16,317 nucleotides of DNA from Archangium sp. (GTDB lineage Bacteria > Myxococcota > Myxococcia > Myxococcales > Myxococcaceae), in assembly GCA_016793585.1 (NCBI GenBank), contig JAEUJR010000476.1, positions 1 to 16,317 of the forward strand, in the 5' to 3' direction. A model generated the notes under the pieces. That model searched no databases, was not told the origin of the DNA, and was given only the letters and a program-made list of their open reading frames with translations. Every line of letters starts with the position of its first letter. Position 1 is the stretch's first letter. The position numbers and the translations under genes are program-made. Shown in pieces: positions 7,758 to 15,807 of the stretch.

Positions 7758-10700
7758 CTACTTCTTTCCGCTGCCGTTCGTTCCGTTCTCACCCGTCTCT
7801 TCGTCGAGGAGCAGGATCTCTTCCGCCTCGTCTTCGGAGACATCGAGCTCGAACACCTCGTCTGGCGGCGGCGGAGTGGGCTTCTTCGGCGCGGTCTGTT
7901 TGAGCAACTCGGCCAGGGCCGGCACGGGGTTCACCGCGGTGACCGGGTCGTCGTCGAAGGCCACGTCGATGGCGGCGGGGGGTGACTTCGGGGGTGGCGG
8001 CGGCGCGCGGCGGGCCTCTTCGAGATCGCGGCGCGCCTGCTCCAGCAGCTTGCGCGTCAGCTCGAGGTCGGTCTCGAGGCGCAGCATTCGATCCTTCAGC
8101 TGATCCTGCTCCTTCACGCGCTTCTCGAGGCTGTCGACGGCCTCGGCGAGGCGTTCGCGCTCGGTCTCGATCAGCTCGTTCTCGGCGGTCAGCTCGGCGA
8201 CCTGTTCGCGCAGATCGGGGCTGCCCGTCTTCGACTGCTCGAGGGCCTCGTGGGCGGTGACCAGCTCGTGCTGCAGCTCGCCGTACTTCACGCGAAGGGC
8301 GAGCAGCAGCTCCTCGGCCTGCTTGCGCCCGCCAACGGCCGCCTCGACGTCGCTCTTCGCGCCGATGCGCGCCAGCTCGAGTTCTGCCTCGAGCTCGGGC
8401 AGCCGGCGACGCAGCGCCTCGATCTCTGCGTCCGACTGCGGCGCGGCGCGTTCGGCCTCGGCGAGCCGCTTCTCGAGCACGTTCACCTTGATGCGCAGCT
8501 CGGTGATCTCGGTGCCCAGCGCCGGGCGTTCGTCCTGGTACTGCGAGAGGGACTCGGCCAACTGGGCAGCGCGCGTCTCGGCGTCGAGCAGCTGCTGCTG
8601 CAGCGAGGTGACCCGGCCTTCGAGCTCGGTGCCCGACGACTCGAGCGTGCTGCTGCGGGCCTTCAGCTCGATCAGCTCGGCGTTGAGCGCGGCAGACGAC
8701 GAGACCAGCTCGGAGCGGCTCTCTTCGGCGGCCGTGAAGCGCTGCTGAAGTTCGACGAGCGACGCTTCGAGCTGCGGCGCCTTCTCTCGGAGCGAGCGAA
8801 GCTCAGGCTGCGTCGCCTCGAGCTGCTCGAGCTCGCCTTCGAGCACGGGAACACGCTGACGCAGCCGCTCGACCTCGGACTCGAGCTGCGCGCGCGCCTC
8901 GGCGATCGCGCGGCTCTCGCCCCCCGCCTGCGCCAGCGAGTTGCGCAGCTGATCGAGTTCGACGCGCGAGCGATCGAGCTCTTGTTGGAGCGCCAGCTTG
9001 CCCGCCTGATGCCCGCGCGCCTCGGAGTTCGCCTTCTCGACGACCGCCGACACCTTCGCGAGCTCGGCCTGAGCGGCCTCGAGCCGGGCCTGCGCTTCGG
9101 AGCGTTCGGTCGAAGCGGCGGCGCGAGCCTGATCGAGATCCTTCTTCAGCTCGTCGCGCTGCCGCTCGAGTTCGTTAGCCTTGCCTTCGGCCGCGCCCGC
9201 GCGCTGCAGCAGCTCGTCTTCTTTCGCAGCCAGAGCCCTGGCGGCCTCGGCGCTCCGCTGCTCCAGGTTGGCCTGGTACGCAGCCGCCTGCTGCTCGAGC
9301 GTCTGGGCGTGCTCGGCGCGGGTGGCCGAGAGCCGGGCCTCGAGTTCGGCCTGGCGCTGCTCGAGGGCGCGAGCGGCGGCCTGGGTCGTCGCTTCGAGTT
9401 CGCCGCGGTGGGCGTCGATCAGCGCAGCGCGCGCCTGCTCCCACTCGGCGGCGCGGCGCTCGAGCGTGGCCTTCGTCTCCTCGAGGGTCGCGGTGTGCCT
9501 GGCGAGCTGGTCATCGAGCTGCGCGCGCTGCTCACCGAGGCCTGCGAGCTCGGCGAGGCGGGCCTCGAGTTGTGCAGCCAGCCGCGCCCGTTCGGCCTCG
9601 GCGCCTTCCCGAAGTTGACGCTCCTGCTCGCGCGAGAAGGCGCCTTCTTCGAGCTCTGCCTTGAGGTGCTCGAGCTCTTCTCCGAGCGACCGGGTCTGCT
9701 GCTTCGAGGTGGCGAGCTCGGCAGCGAACGAGTCACGTTCGCCGGTGAGCTGAGCGCGCACGGCATCGCGATCAGCCGTCAAGGCGGCCAGCCGATCGTC
9801 CCGATCTCCGACGAGCTGTTGCAGGTCGGCCGCATGGTCGCGCGTGAGCAGCTCGAGCCGCTGCGCGTGTTCAGCGGTCAGGCGCTCGATGGTGCTCGCG
9901 CGCTCGTCGAGGGTGCTCTGGAGCGAGGCCGACGACGCGGCGAGATCGGCCAGCCGGTGATCCCGCTCCCCGAGTGACGCCGAGAGCTCGTCGGCGCGAC
10001 GCTCGAGTGACGCCAGGGCCTGTCGCGTCTCTTGCAGCGCCGCTTCGCGCTCGGCGAGGGCCGTCGACAGCTGCGCGACCTTCGTCTGCTGCTCCGAAGA
10101 CGTGCCAGAAAGGGCGTCACGTTCGGCAGCCAGCGCGGTGAGGGCCTGCTCCCTGGCTGCCAGCGTCTCTCGCGCGGTGATCAGCGCGGTCTGCACTTCG
10201 TCGAACGAGGCGGTTCGGCGTTCGAGCGCCTCACGCAGGTTCGCTCGCTCACCCGCGAGCTGCTCGACCTGCTGGCGTTCGGCGACCAGGGCGGCGCGCT
10301 GGGCCTCGAGGTCGTGCGCCGTCTTCTCCAGCTCGGCCGTGCGGCCCTCGAGGGTCGCGTCACGCTCCAGCAGCTGACGACGCAGCGCTGCAGTCTCTCG
10401 TTCGGCCTGCTCCAGAGCGCGGCGCTGCTCCGCCGACTCGTCCTGCTGCTCCCGAAGGGAGCGCGAGAGCTCTGCCACCCGCGCCTCGAGATCGACGGCC
10501 CGCGAGGCCGACAGCTCGGCGGTCTGCTTGAGCGACTGGTAGCGCTCGTCGTGCCCGCGCCGCTCGGTCTCGGTCTGCGCACGCAGCTCGGTCAGCTCGC
10601 GATCGATCGCGTTCTTCTGCGACTTCGCAGCCGCCAGCGCTTCGTCGGCAGCCATGGTGATGCGTTGCAGGTTCTGCACCTGCGCCGACAGCCCCGAAGC

Positions 10701-13235
10701 GCGCTGCGTCGCCTCGTCGAACCGTTGCTGGAGCGCAGCCTTCTCGTCTCGAGCCGCCCCCAGGGTCTGCGCCGTGCGCTCGAGCGACTGCGTGGCCTCG
10801 GCGAGCGTGCCTTCGAGCAACGAGACGCGGTCGGACAACGTTCGAACGGCCTGTTTGCTGGCGTCGAGATCGGCAGACTTCTCGTCGAGCTCGAGCACCT
10901 TCGCGTCGAGCGCCCTGCTCTTCTCTTCGAGCGCCGCGCGGGAGGCCTCGAGCTGCTTCGTCTTCTCGTCGAGCGCTGCCCGCGTCTGCTCGAGCGCCCG
11001 TGTCTTGTCGTCGAGGCTGACCCGCGTCTCGTCGAGCAGCTTCTGCCCGTCGCGCAGCATGCCGCCGAAGCGGGCGAGCTCACTGTCGAGGCCCACCACC
11101 TGCTGGCGCAGCGCGGCGGTGGTGGCACGTTCGGTCGAGAGCGCGGCGTCTCGTTCGGCGATCAGCCCTTCGAAGGTGCGCTTCTGCTGCGCGGCAGCCT
11201 GCACCGCGTCGTCGTGTTCACGGCGGGCCTGCGCGACCTCGCCCTCGAGCTTGCCCACCGACGAGGAGAGCGTCGACCTCTGGTCTTCGAGCTCGGCGAC
11301 GCGCTGCTGCTCGGTCTGCCTCGCCTTGCGCAGATCGTCGACCGCACCACGAAGATCGTCTCGCTCTTCGATCAGCCGATCGCGATCCTGCGTCAGCTCG
11401 GCGATTTGGCGGCGAAGATCGGTCGACAGCACGTCGGACTGCTCGCGCGAGGTGCGCTCGGCCGTGATGGCGGTCTCGAGGTCGCGCTCCAGGCGCCGCC
11501 CACGGGCGATCTCGGAGTCCTTCTCGGCGCTGAGCTGCGCGATCTGATCGCTGAGCTGCTGAACGTTGGTGTTCGTCTCGGCGAGGCGTTGCTCGTACTG
11601 CTGCGCCAGATCGCGCCACGTGCGCTCCGAGCTCGCGAGCGTCTCGATGTCTCGCAGCGCACGGGCGTGTGAAGACGTGGCCGACTGCAGCTCGGTCTCG
11701 AGGCCCGCGAGGGCCGTCTGCTTGATCGTCAGCTCTTCTTCGAGCTGTTTGACGTGCGCCGTTTCCCGCTGCAGCTCCTGCTCGAGCTCACGGCGGCGGT
11801 TCGACTCGACCTCGAACGAGCGGGCGAGCGAGAGCCGGTCGGCCTCACGCTTCGACGACTCGTCACGCATCGCCACGACCTGCGAGCGCGCTTCACCGAG
11901 CGATCGTTCGAGCCCTTCGATCGCCTGAAGCGACTGCGTGCGTGCATCGGCGAGCGCGAGCTCACGCTGACGAGCCGCGGCGAGCTCGGTCTCTTTCGCG
12001 GCGATCTCTTCACGGGCCCGGTCGGCGAGAGAGAGCGCACGTTCGCGCTCGAGGCGCTCGGTGACGACGTCTTCCTGCGCCTTCTTCAGCTCTTCGTAGG
12101 CGCGGGCGAGCCGGGTGCGGGCGTCTTCGAGCTGGGTGCCGACCTCTTCACGGCGGGCGCGCTCGAGCCGGTTCTGCTCCTGCGCGGCGAGCGCCTGAAT
12201 CGCGGCGTCTTTCTGGGCACGAAGGAGCGCGTCGTGGTCGGCTCGCGCCGCGCTCGCCCGCCCCTCGGCGTCGATGGCCCGCTCGCGCAAGACGGTCAGC
12301 TCGGCCTCGAGCCTTCGAACCCGCTGCGCGAGCTCTTCGCGATCACGGAGCGACTCGGGCCGTTCGCGCTGGGCCTCGAGCTGCGCGGTCAGCCGCGCGA
12401 CGGCTTCTTTGCCGGCCTCGAGCTGCGCCTTCGTCTCGCGGAGCTCGGCTTGCCGGGTCTCGAGCTCGGCCGTCTTCTTCTGGAGGGCGTCTTTGAGCCG
12501 CTCCGACCGCTCACGCCAGTCTCGGGCGCGGGTGGAGAAGTCTTCGAGCTTGCCTCCGGTGAAGGCGAGCGGCTCGGGGGGCAGCTGCACCCAGGTCGGG
12601 TCGAAGCTGCGCGCCGGCTCCTGCCCGGCGACGACGATGAAGTACGCCGCCTCGCTGTTGCCCGCGAGCGACCCGTCGACCTGCAGCCCATCACCACGCT
12701 CGAACGCGAGCTGGTAGCCCAGCACGGGTGACTGCGTGGCCACCTCGACCGAGTGGAAGTGAACGGAGAGCGCGTCAAGCAGCTGGCCGTAGGTCGGCGT
12801 CGGGGTGCCGTCTTCTGCCTCGATCATGCTCGCGAGGGCGAGGCCAGCCGGGTTGCGCAGGCCACCCATGAGGTAGCCGTTTCGGGCGACGAGGCGGGCG
12901 AGATCTTTGAGCAGCTCTGGCGCGACGACGTACGGCGCGAGATCGGCCACCATCACGAGATCGAAGCTGCCGGCCTCGAAGTCGTCGAACACGGGCGGGC
13001 GGAACCGCAGGTTGGGCCCAGCGAGCTTGGCCTGCGCGTCTTGAATCGCCTGCAGATCGCTGTCTGCCGCGACGACGACCCGCGCCCCACGGGTCGAGAG
13101 AAACCGCGCCGACTGACCGAGCGTCGAGGCGACTGCACCGATCTCCAGCACGCGACGCCGCGCATAGAGACTCTCCGCGAAGATGTACCGCGGCAGCAGC
13201 TCGCTCTGGCCCAGCTTCTTGAAAGAAGTCGACAC
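7758..13235 (-). CDS. Giant coiled-coil protein with an N-terminal methyltransferase-like head
   Basis: This predicted cytoplasmic protein has 1825 residues. Residues ~10-215 look like a Rossmann-type SAM-methyltransferase fold: beta-1 VLEIG (29-33), beta-2 VVVAAD with the ribose-position acid D58, and FDLVMVADL (~91-99) as the beta-4 strand. The glycine loop reads GAVASTLG instead of GxGxG, so SAM binding may be lost. From ~228 to ~1743 it is almost unbroken heptad coiled coil rich in Leu, Glu, Ala, Arg and Gln, without membrane segments. The last ~82 residues are a low-complexity tail: APPPPPK, a second PTPPPP block, then an acidic EVFELDVSEDEAEE stretch. I chose GTG 13235 because the residues read before it have no domain match and the promoter-like hexamers lie there; a longer GTG at 13283 is possible. 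The plan resembles AglZ and FrzS (pseudo-receiver plus coiled coil) of myxobacterial motility, but the head differs and homology is not claimed. SMC-like ATPase motifs are absent. Confidence 0.85.
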   Translation of the reverse strand: MSTSFKKLGQSELLPRYIFAESLYARRRVLEIGAVASTLGQSARFLSTRGARVVVAADSDLQAIQDAQAKLAGPNLRFRPPVFDDFEAGSFDLVMVADLAPYVVAPELLKDLARLVARNGYLMGGLRNPAGLALASMIEAEDGTPTPTYGQLLDALSVHFHSVEVATQSPVLGYQLAFERGDGLQVDGSLAGNSEAAYFIVVAGQEPARSFDPTWVQLPPEPLAFTGGKLEDFSTRARDWRERSERLKDALQKKTAELETRQAELRETKAQLEAGKEAVARLTAQLEAQRERPESLRDREELAQRVRRLEAELTVLRERAIDAEGRASAARADHDALLRAQKDAAIQALAAQEQNRLERARREEVGTQLEDARTRLARAYEELKKAQEDVVTERLERERALSLADRAREEIAAKETELAAARQRELALADARTQSLQAIEGLERSLGEARSQVVAMRDESSKREADRLSLARSFEVESNRRRELEQELQRETAHVKQLEEELTIKQTALAGLETELQSATSSHARALRDIETLASSERTWRDLAQQYEQRLAETNTNVQQLSDQIAQLSAEKDSEIARGRRLERDLETAITAERTSREQSDVLSTDLRRQIAELTQDRDRLIEERDDLRGAVDDLRKARQTEQQRVAELEDQRSTLSSSVGKLEGEVAQARREHDDAVQAAAQQKRTFEGLIAERDAALSTERATTAALRQQVVGLDSELARFGGMLRDGQKLLDETRVSLDDKTRALEQTRAALDEKTKQLEASRAALEEKSRALDAKVLELDEKSADLDASKQAVRTLSDRVSLLEGTLAEATQSLERTAQTLGAARDEKAALQQRFDEATQRASGLSAQVQNLQRITMAADEALAAAKSQKNAIDRELTELRAQTETERRGHDERYQSLKQTAELSASRAVDLEARVAELSRSLREQQDESAEQRRALEQAERETAALRRQLLERDATLEGRTAELEKTAHDLEAQRAALVAERQQVEQLAGERANLREALERRTASFDEVQTALITARETLAAREQALTALAAERDALSGTSSEQQTKVAQLSTALAEREAALQETRQALASLERRADELSASLGERDHRLADLAASSASLQSTLDERASTIERLTAEHAQRLELLTRDHAADLQQLVGDRDDRLAALTADRDAVRAQLTGERDSFAAELATSKQQTRSLGEELEHLKAELEEGAFSREQERQLREGAEAERARLAAQLEARLAELAGLGEQRAQLDDQLARHTATLEETKATLERRAAEWEQARAALIDAHRGELEATTQAAARALEQRQAELEARLSATRAEHAQTLEQQAAAYQANLEQRSAEAARALAAKEDELLQRAGAAEGKANELERQRDELKKDLDQARAAASTERSEAQARLEAAQAELAKVSAVVEKANSEARGHQAGKLALQQELDRSRVELDQLRNSLAQAGGESRAIAEARAQLESEVERLRQRVPVLEGELEQLEATQPELRSLREKAPQLEASLVELQQRFTAAEESRSELVSSSAALNAELIELKARSSTLESSGTELEGRVTSLQQQLLDAETRAAQLAESLSQYQDERPALGTEITELRIKVNVLEKRLAEAERAAPQSDAEIEALRRRLPELEAELELARIGAKSDVEAAVGGRKQAEELLLALRVKYGELQHELVTAHEALEQSKTGSPDLREQVAELTAENELIETERERLAEAVDSLEKRVKEQDQLKDRMLRLETDLELTRKLLEQARRDLEEARRAPPPPPKSPPAAIDVAFDDDPVTAVNPVPALAELLKQTAPKKPTPPPPDEVFELDVSEDEAEEILLLDEETGENGTNGSGKK
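10858..11036 (-). repeat. Tandem 14-residue (42-nt) repeats inside the coiled coil
   Basis: Four consecutive units of exactly 42 nt (11036-10995, 10994-10953, 10952-10911, 10910-10869) encode LDETRVSLDDKTRA, LEQTRAALDEKTKQ, LEASRAALEEKSRA and LDAKVLELDEKSAD. A fifth partial unit starts with LDASK. Each is two heptads with Leu at positions 1 and 8 and Lys at position 11 or 12, so the repeat keeps heptad register. It looks like internal duplication that lengthened the rod. Confidence 0.75.
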
Positions 13236-13246
13236 GCCGAGGGTCG

Positions 13247-13274
13247 AGTCTACTCCCCACGGCAGACCTCCCAA
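13247..13274 (-). promoter_or_regulatory. Putative promoter of the coiled-coil/PDZ operon
   Basis: On the minus strand TTGGGA (13274-13269) and TAGACT (13252-13247) are 16 nt apart, close to a housekeeping sigma-70-type pair. Initiation ~7 nt after the -10 hexamer would fall about 5 nt before the GTG at 13235, giving a nearly leaderless transcript and supporting that start over the one at 13283. Confidence 0.4.
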
Positions 13275-13280
13275 GGAAAC

Positions 13281-13299
13281 CACCTGGCAATTGGCGGTG
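13281..13299. promoter_or_regulatory. Possible operator, imperfect inverted repeat
   Basis: The arms CACC (13281-13284) and GGTG (13296-13299) flank an 11-base centre containing CAATTG. It covers the plus-strand -35-like hexamer and sits between the two divergent promoter candidates. It is short and imperfect, so it is only a suggestion. Confidence 0.2.
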
Positions 13300-13318
13300 T
13301 TTCAACCCGTACTAGCCT
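13291..13318 (+). promoter_or_regulatory. Putative promoter of the membrane protein/MFS genes
   Basis: TTGGCG (13291-13296) and TAGCCT (13313-13318) are separated by 16 nt. The -10-like hexamer ends 10 nt before the ATG at 13329, implying a leader of about 4 nt. The -35 hexamers of this and the divergent promoter are 16 nt apart, a back-to-back layout suited to joint control. Confidence 0.35.
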
Positions 13319-13328
13319 GTTGCGCGCC

Positions 13329-14153
13329 ATGGCCACCCTTCCCGACGCAGGACCTCAGAGTTCGTTTCTCGGCCGCCTCGGGCGAGCCTTTCGCAACCTC
13401 GTGATCTTCGCGGTGGTCGTGGCCGCCGCGACAGGTGGGCTGTACGCGGCGTCGCTGCTGAACGCGCGAACCTGGAGCCTCGAGGTGCAGGGCGGCCAGT
13501 TGATCGTCACCCGCGGCAAGATGCTGCCCGTGGGCACCGAGCCGTTTCAACCGGCCGATCCCCTGCTCTCCGAGGCCTATGCGCCGCTCGATCTGAACGG
13601 GAACACGGCGCTCGCGGTGGTGGGCCAGCGGTTCGAAGACCGTGACGAGCTCGACCGGGCGCTGTTCTCGGTCATCGAGCTGCTCGCCCGCCCACGCGTC
13701 GCTTCCGATCTGAAGCGTGATCTCGACGTCGGCGTCGCCCTCGTGAAGCGGGCCGAGACGTTGCGCGGTCTGTCGGAGCAGCAGCGCGGCACCCTCGCGA
13801 CCTTGAAAGCCGAGGTGGCGTACTTCCTCGCGAAGCAGCGCATCGACGACGCCCGCAAGCAGCTCGACGAGGCGCTGCAGCAGCTGAAGCTGGCAGCCGA
13901 CGCCGACGCCCGGCACAAGAAGGACGCGACCCAGATGCTGCTGGCCGTGGAGCCGCAGGTGAAGTCCCTCTCGGACACCCTGCGCGCCGCCGTGCAGGGC
14001 CTGCCCCCGCCTCCGCCCGTCGCGCCGCAGCCGCCGCCACCAGTGCCCGCCGAGCCAAAACCCGCCGAGGACAAGCCGTTGGAAGCGGCGGCCGCCGACG
14101 CGGGCGTCGCCGAGAGCCCGAAGCCCGCTGCACCAGAGACTGACGGCCACTGA
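13329..14153 (+). CDS. Bitopic membrane protein with proline-rich C-terminal tail, function unknown
   Basis: This 274-residue protein is not one I recognise. A short basic N terminus (RLGRAFRN) leads into one membrane segment at ~23-44, so the N terminus is probably cytoplasmic and the bulk periplasmic by the positive-inside rule. Residues 48-105 look like a small beta-rich part (LEVQGGQLIVTRGK), and 105-222 are helical, with a Gln/Leu/Lys-rich stretch at 148-190 that could pair as a coiled coil. From ~224 the tail is proline- and alanine-rich (LPPPPPVAPQPPPP) and ends TDGH. The frame stays open far upstream, but this ATG comes directly before the membrane segment and after a promoter-like pair. 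There is no Shine-Dalgarno. It is divergent from the giant coiled-coil gene and 22 nt upstream of the MFS gene. The proline tail echoes the proline blocks in the coiled-coil protein's own tail. Confidence 0.75.
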   Translation: MATLPDAGPQSSFLGRLGRAFRNLVIFAVVVAAATGGLYAASLLNARTWSLEVQGGQLIVTRGKMLPVGTEPFQPADPLLSEAYAPLDLNGNTALAVVGQRFEDRDELDRALFSVIELLARPRVASDLKRDLDVGVALVKRAETLRGLSEQQRGTLATLKAEVAYFLAKQRIDDARKQLDEALQQLKLAADADARHKKDATQMLLAVEPQVKSLSDTLRAAVQGLPPPPPVAPQPPPPVPAEPKPAEDKPLEAAAADAGVAESPKPAAPETDGH

Positions 14154-14168
14154 GGACCGCGCTACACG
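14140..14168 (+). promoter_or_regulatory. Putative promoter of the MFS gene
   Basis: CTGACG (14140-14145) and TACACG (14163-14168) are 17 nt apart, ideal spacing. The -10-like hexamer ends 7 nt before the GTG at 14176, so transcription would start at or next to the start codon. The -35-like hexamer overlaps the end of the upstream gene, so this would be an internal, leaderless promoter that adds to any read-through. Confidence 0.35.
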
Positions 14169-14175
14169 CGCGCGC

Positions 14176-15447
14176 GTGAGCACCCCCGGCTATCTCGAAG
14201 TTCTCCGTCGACGGCCCGCCTATCGCCGAATCTGGTTGGGCTCGGTCGTCAGCCTCGCGGGTGACTGGTTCACGCTCATCGCCCTGTACTCGTTGCTCAA
14301 CGAGTACGCAGGCAGCGGAGAAGCCGTCGGCTTGATGCTGCTGGTGCGCTTCCTGCCGGCTGCGGTGCTCGGCCCGGTCGCGGGTGTGGTGGCCGATCGG
14401 TTTCCGCGTCGCGTGATCATGATGACGTGCGACGTCGTGCGCGCGCTCGTGGTGCTGGGGTTTCTCTTCGTACGCCAGCCGAGCGACGTGTGGCTCGTCT
14501 ACGCGCTGACGTTCGTGCAGATGACGGCGGCGGCGTTCTTCGATCCCGCAGAGCAGGCCGCCATCGCCAGCACCGTCGAGCGAGACGAGCTCGTCACCGC
14601 GAACACGCTCCAGGGCATCACGTGGTCGGCCATGCTCGGCTTCGGCGCGGTGGCAGGCGGAGCGACGGCAGCGGCGTTCGGCCGTGACGCGGCCTTCGTC
14701 GTCAACGCCCTCACCTATCTGGGCTCGGCGGCGTTCGTCGGTGGGGCCGCCGTGCCATTCACGGCGCGCGCGCGCCCTGCCACGTGGACCGCGACCTTCG
14801 GCCTCGACGATCTGCGTGAAGGCGTCGCGCGGCTCAAGGCCGACCCGCTGGTGAGGCGCACGATCTGGGTGAAGACGGCGTGGGCGATTCCTGGCGGCGG
14901 AGCGCTGCTGCTGTACGCGATGCTGGGCGAGCGTGTGTTCGCGCCGGGCGGCAAGGGCGAAGCAGGCATCGGAGTACTGCTGGGCATGCGGGGCGTCGGA
15001 GCGTTCCTCGGCCCGCTGGTCGCGCGACGGCTCGGCGGCGACACACCGGCGTTTCTCGAGCGTGCGATCGGTGTCGGCTTTCTCGTCACCGCCGCGTTCT
15101 GGGTCGCGTTCGCGTTCTCGCCGTCACTGCCCGTCGCGGCGGCGATGCTCGCCTGCGCGCATCTGGGCATTTCGACGCAGTGGGTGTTCTCGAGCTCGTT
15201 GCTGTCGATGCAGGTCGAAGACTCGATGCGCGGCCGCATCTACGCCGTCGACTTCATGTCGTACATGTTGATGCTGGGGCTCTCGAGCTGGCTCGCAGGC
15301 CGGGTGCTCGACGCGACGAATCTCGGCCCGCGCGTGATGATGGCGTCGCTCAGTGGCGTGCTGTTGGTGACGGCCGCGATCTGGTGGCTGCTGGGGCGGG
15401 CGTCGGGGACGCAGGTCGCGGTGGAGTCTGCGCGTGGCGACGCGTGA
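14176..15447 (+). CDS. Major facilitator superfamily efflux transporter (MFS_3/EntS-like)
   Basis: This 423-residue inner-membrane protein is a proton-driven exporter of the MFS_3 type, the group that includes EntS-like and macrolide efflux proteins. The order is typical: a cytoplasmic start (YLEVLRRRPAYRRIWLGSVVSLAGDWF), a first helix pair, and the motif-A loop GVVADRFPRRVIM at ~72-84. The characteristic FFDPAEQAAIASTVERDEL loop follows, then NALTYLGSAAFVGG, a central charged loop (~200-235), and a second set of six helices ending at ~412. About 12 hydrophobic segments are visible, and the length fits the family. The substrate cannot be told from the sequence. Translation starts at a GTG with no Shine-Dalgarno in range (a GAGGA is ~19 nt upstream). 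It lies 22 nt after the bitopic membrane protein gene on the same strand. Confidence 0.9.
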   Translation: MSTPGYLEVLRRRPAYRRIWLGSVVSLAGDWFTLIALYSLLNEYAGSGEAVGLMLLVRFLPAAVLGPVAGVVADRFPRRVIMMTCDVVRALVVLGFLFVRQPSDVWLVYALTFVQMTAAAFFDPAEQAAIASTVERDELVTANTLQGITWSAMLGFGAVAGGATAAAFGRDAAFVVNALTYLGSAAFVGGAAVPFTARARPATWTATFGLDDLREGVARLKADPLVRRTIWVKTAWAIPGGGALLLYAMLGERVFAPGGKGEAGIGVLLGMRGVGAFLGPLVARRLGGDTPAFLERAIGVGFLVTAAFWVAFAFSPSLPVAAAMLACAHLGISTQWVFSSSLLSMQVEDSMRGRIYAVDFMSYMLMLGLSSWLAGRVLDATNLGPRVMMASLSGVLLVTAAIWWLLGRASGTQVAVESARGDA

Positions 15448-15507
15448 CGAGCTGAAGGCTGCTTCTCCGAGTCTGGGGCCAGGCTGGAACGCGGCGTCGA
15501 TGTCTCT

Positions 15508-15807
15508 TTGATTCTCGAGAACCTCGACCTGTCGCCGACCGCGCGGTGGCAGTTGCTGGAATCGCTGCGCGCGAGCGTTCAGTTTCGGCTCGAGGCACCT
15601 CGCGCCGTGTTTGGCCTCGACGCCGAGCGCATCGTTCGGTTCCGCGAGATTCTGCGTCGGCTTCATGACTCCCACCTCGACTTCATCGTCGTGGGAGGCG
15701 TCGCTGCGACGACGCTCATTCAGGTGAAGGACGTGGCACGGCCAAAGGATCTCGAGGTCGCTCGCGCGCTGCAAGCCATCGACGACGCCTACTCGTCGCG
15801 GTCGTAG
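15508..15807 (+). pseudogene. Internally deleted nucleotidyltransferase-fold remnant
   Basis: The frame codes for 99 residues from a TTG without Shine-Dalgarno; the same frame is open back to the MFS stop. Residues ~45-67 read RFREILRRLHDSHLDFIVVGGVAA, the usual opening of MNT/AbiEii-like nucleotidyltransferase proteins. The GG is normally followed by a DxD metal motif and about a hundred further residues. Here only 11 residues separate GGVAA from VARPKDLEVARAL (~76-88), the usual ending of the same family (..K..AGRPKDLED...). The metal-binding middle is therefore missing and the two ends are joined in frame near 15705-15720. Residues 1-44 match nothing I know. I infer an in-frame deletion and loss of activity. 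A short functional protein is less likely. Its last 19 nt overlap the convergent cyclase gene. Confidence 0.6.

Noticed and set aside
8250..11672. Long plus-strand open frames (575 and 546 codons) opposite the coiled-coil gene, rich in Leu, Glu, Arg and Gly
   Set aside because: They mirror the GAG/CTC and GCG/CGC codons of the heptads on the other strand, have no start signals or domains, and the minus-strand protein has coherent heptad structure throughout.
7758..13235. SMC, Rad50 or MukB-type ATPase
   Set aside because: The long coiled coil suggested it, but there is no Walker A, Walker B or ABC signature at either end and no central hinge domain.
12753..13328. Upstream extension of the bitopic membrane protein frame by 192 codons
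   Set aside because: It runs antisense through the methyltransferase-like head, is Arg/His-rich with no domain, and would put the membrane segment in mid-protein. The ATG at 13329 sits right before the membrane segment and after promoter-like hexamers.
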